DNA of 64,000 bases from assembly GCA_023437225.1 (NCBI GenBank), contig JAEZGS010000023.1, positions 62,001 to 126,000 on the forward strand. Reading direction: 5' to 3'. This stretch comes from Bacteroidota bacterium. Lineage in GTDB: Bacteria > Bacteroidota > Bacteroidia > Chitinophagales > Chitinophagaceae. Under the pieces are notes generated by a model. That model ran no database searches. It saw only the letters and a list, made by a program, of their open reading frames with translations, and was not told the origin of the DNA. The first letter of the stretch is position 1, and every line of letters begins with the position of its first letter. A program made the translations under genes and the position numbers. Below are positions 63,560 through 64,000 of the stretch, piece by piece.

Positions 63560-64000
63560 TTAAAGTTTCAGATCAAGTCCAAACGACCATGTCCTTGCCT
63601 GGGGATAAATACCGCGATCGATACCTGTATCGAATATGCCACCAGAGATCTCCGGATCGTATCCTGAATACCTGGTAAGTGTGAACGCGTTCTTCACCTG
63701 TGCATAAACACGAATTCTGTCGATTTTTGCTTTCTTCACAATGCTTGCAGGAAGTGTATATCCAAGCTGAATGTCTTTCAACTTAAGGAACGAACCATCT
63801 TCGATGTACCTGTCAGATGCTCTCGTATTATTATTAGCATCAGTGAAAGCATATCTTGGATTGTTTGCATCATTCGTAGTTCCTTCGCCTGTCCATCTTC
63901 CCAATACACCGCGGTATTTGTTTGTCATCGCAAGGTTTCTCTCGTATGCACGATAGATATCATTACCAACGGATGCATAAACAAATGAATTGAAGTCGAA
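63560..64000 (-). CDS. SusC-type TonB-dependent transporter, C-terminal 146 residues only
   Basis: The frame is open to the window edge, so only the end of the barrel is present. SusC-typical C-terminal features are RYIEDGSFLKLKDIQLGYTLP, VYAQVKNAFTLTRYSGYDPEI and the aromatic-rich end ARTWSFGLDLKL. It is followed by SusD and surface lipoproteins, so it imports oligosaccharides (probably beta-1,3-glucan fragments) across the outer membrane with TonB energy. Confidence 0.95.
   Translation of the reverse strand, partial: FDFNSFVYASVGNDIYRAYERNLAMTNKYRGVLGRWTGEGTTNDANNPRYAFTDANNNTRASDRYIEDGSFLKLKDIQLGYTLPASIVKKAKIDRIRVYAQVKNAFTLTRYSGYDPEISGGIFDTGIDRGIYPQARTWSFGLDLKL

Noticed and set aside
63560..63928. 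Complete 122-residue protein
   Set aside because: The frame continues upstream to the window edge and is the end of a SusC barrel.

Overview
The window reads as a chromosomal segment of a carbohydrate-degrading member of the Bacteroidota, most likely in or near the Chitinophagaceae. The evidence is family content: a SusC/SusD polysaccharide locus, a TonB-dependent receptor paired with a DUF4249 lipoprotein, LytTR two-component pairs, multi-PAS histidine kinases, DUF4386, and GH2, GH16, GH43 and GH97 enzymes with Bacteroidota-type signal peptides. Two perfect copies of the Bacteroidota -7 promoter motif TAnnTTTG also sit at sensible distances from genes. No rRNA, tRNA, CRISPR array, insertion sequence, integrase or phage gene was seen. 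The assignment rests on gene families only; no database was searched.

Layout, left to right. 1-7.6 kb: a cut-off GNAT/nitrilase fusion, a DUF4249 lipoprotein with its TonB receptor, a GlxA-type AraC regulator, a multicopper oxidase and a small membrane protein. 7.8-11.2 kb: two complete LytS/LytTR kinase-regulator pairs that face each other tail to tail; the regulator of the first pair is split by a one-base frameshift. 11.3-22.3 kb: DUF4386, YjbQ, a GH43 lipoprotein, a four-helix membrane protein, a flavin amine oxidase and several unrecognised envelope proteins, including a WG-repeat protein coupled to a large exported partner. 22.5-36.4 kb: a GH2 enzyme, a patatin-BamA-like protein with an SPFH-like protein, a PAS kinase, a GNAT enzyme, a GH97 gene that has lost its middle, a Fic protein behind twin inverted repeats, and a sulfation cassette (APS kinase, sulfotransferase, AI-2E-type permease). 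36.5-45.3 kb: a TPR-like lipoprotein, DUF1697, an IlvD/Edd dehydratase followed by an SDR, an SRPBCC-VOC-VOC fusion and a second GH2. 45.5-54.8 kb: two very large adjacent genes (1,651 and 1,350 residues) with no recognised family and no signal peptide; they are the best candidate for an undescribed system. 54.8-58.2 kb: a lipoprotein, a small dimeric-barrel protein and another multi-PAS kinase. 58.5-64 kb: a polysaccharide utilisation locus read leftward (SusC partial, SusD, a 2xPKD + 2xCBM-like lipoprotein, a PKD lipoprotein and a PKD-GH16 enzyme), most consistent with beta-1,3-glucan (laminarin-like) use.

A second theme is non-coding. Very short-period tandem arrays recur between genes: heptamers at 12.05, 40.65, 50.46 and 58.25 kb, and one octamer family at 38.25, 50.62 and 58.36 kb in both orientations. 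They lie at gene ends or just before start codons, and in two cases run into coding sequence, supplying a stop codon or a C-terminal tail.

Together the genes describe a surface-feeding glycan degrader. Outer-membrane SusCD and glycan-binding lipoproteins capture beta-glucan, GH16 cuts it, and exo-acting GH2, GH43 and (formerly) GH97 enzymes process other glycans. The dehydratase and SDR may feed sugar acids into central metabolism, while several sensor kinases monitor the surroundings.
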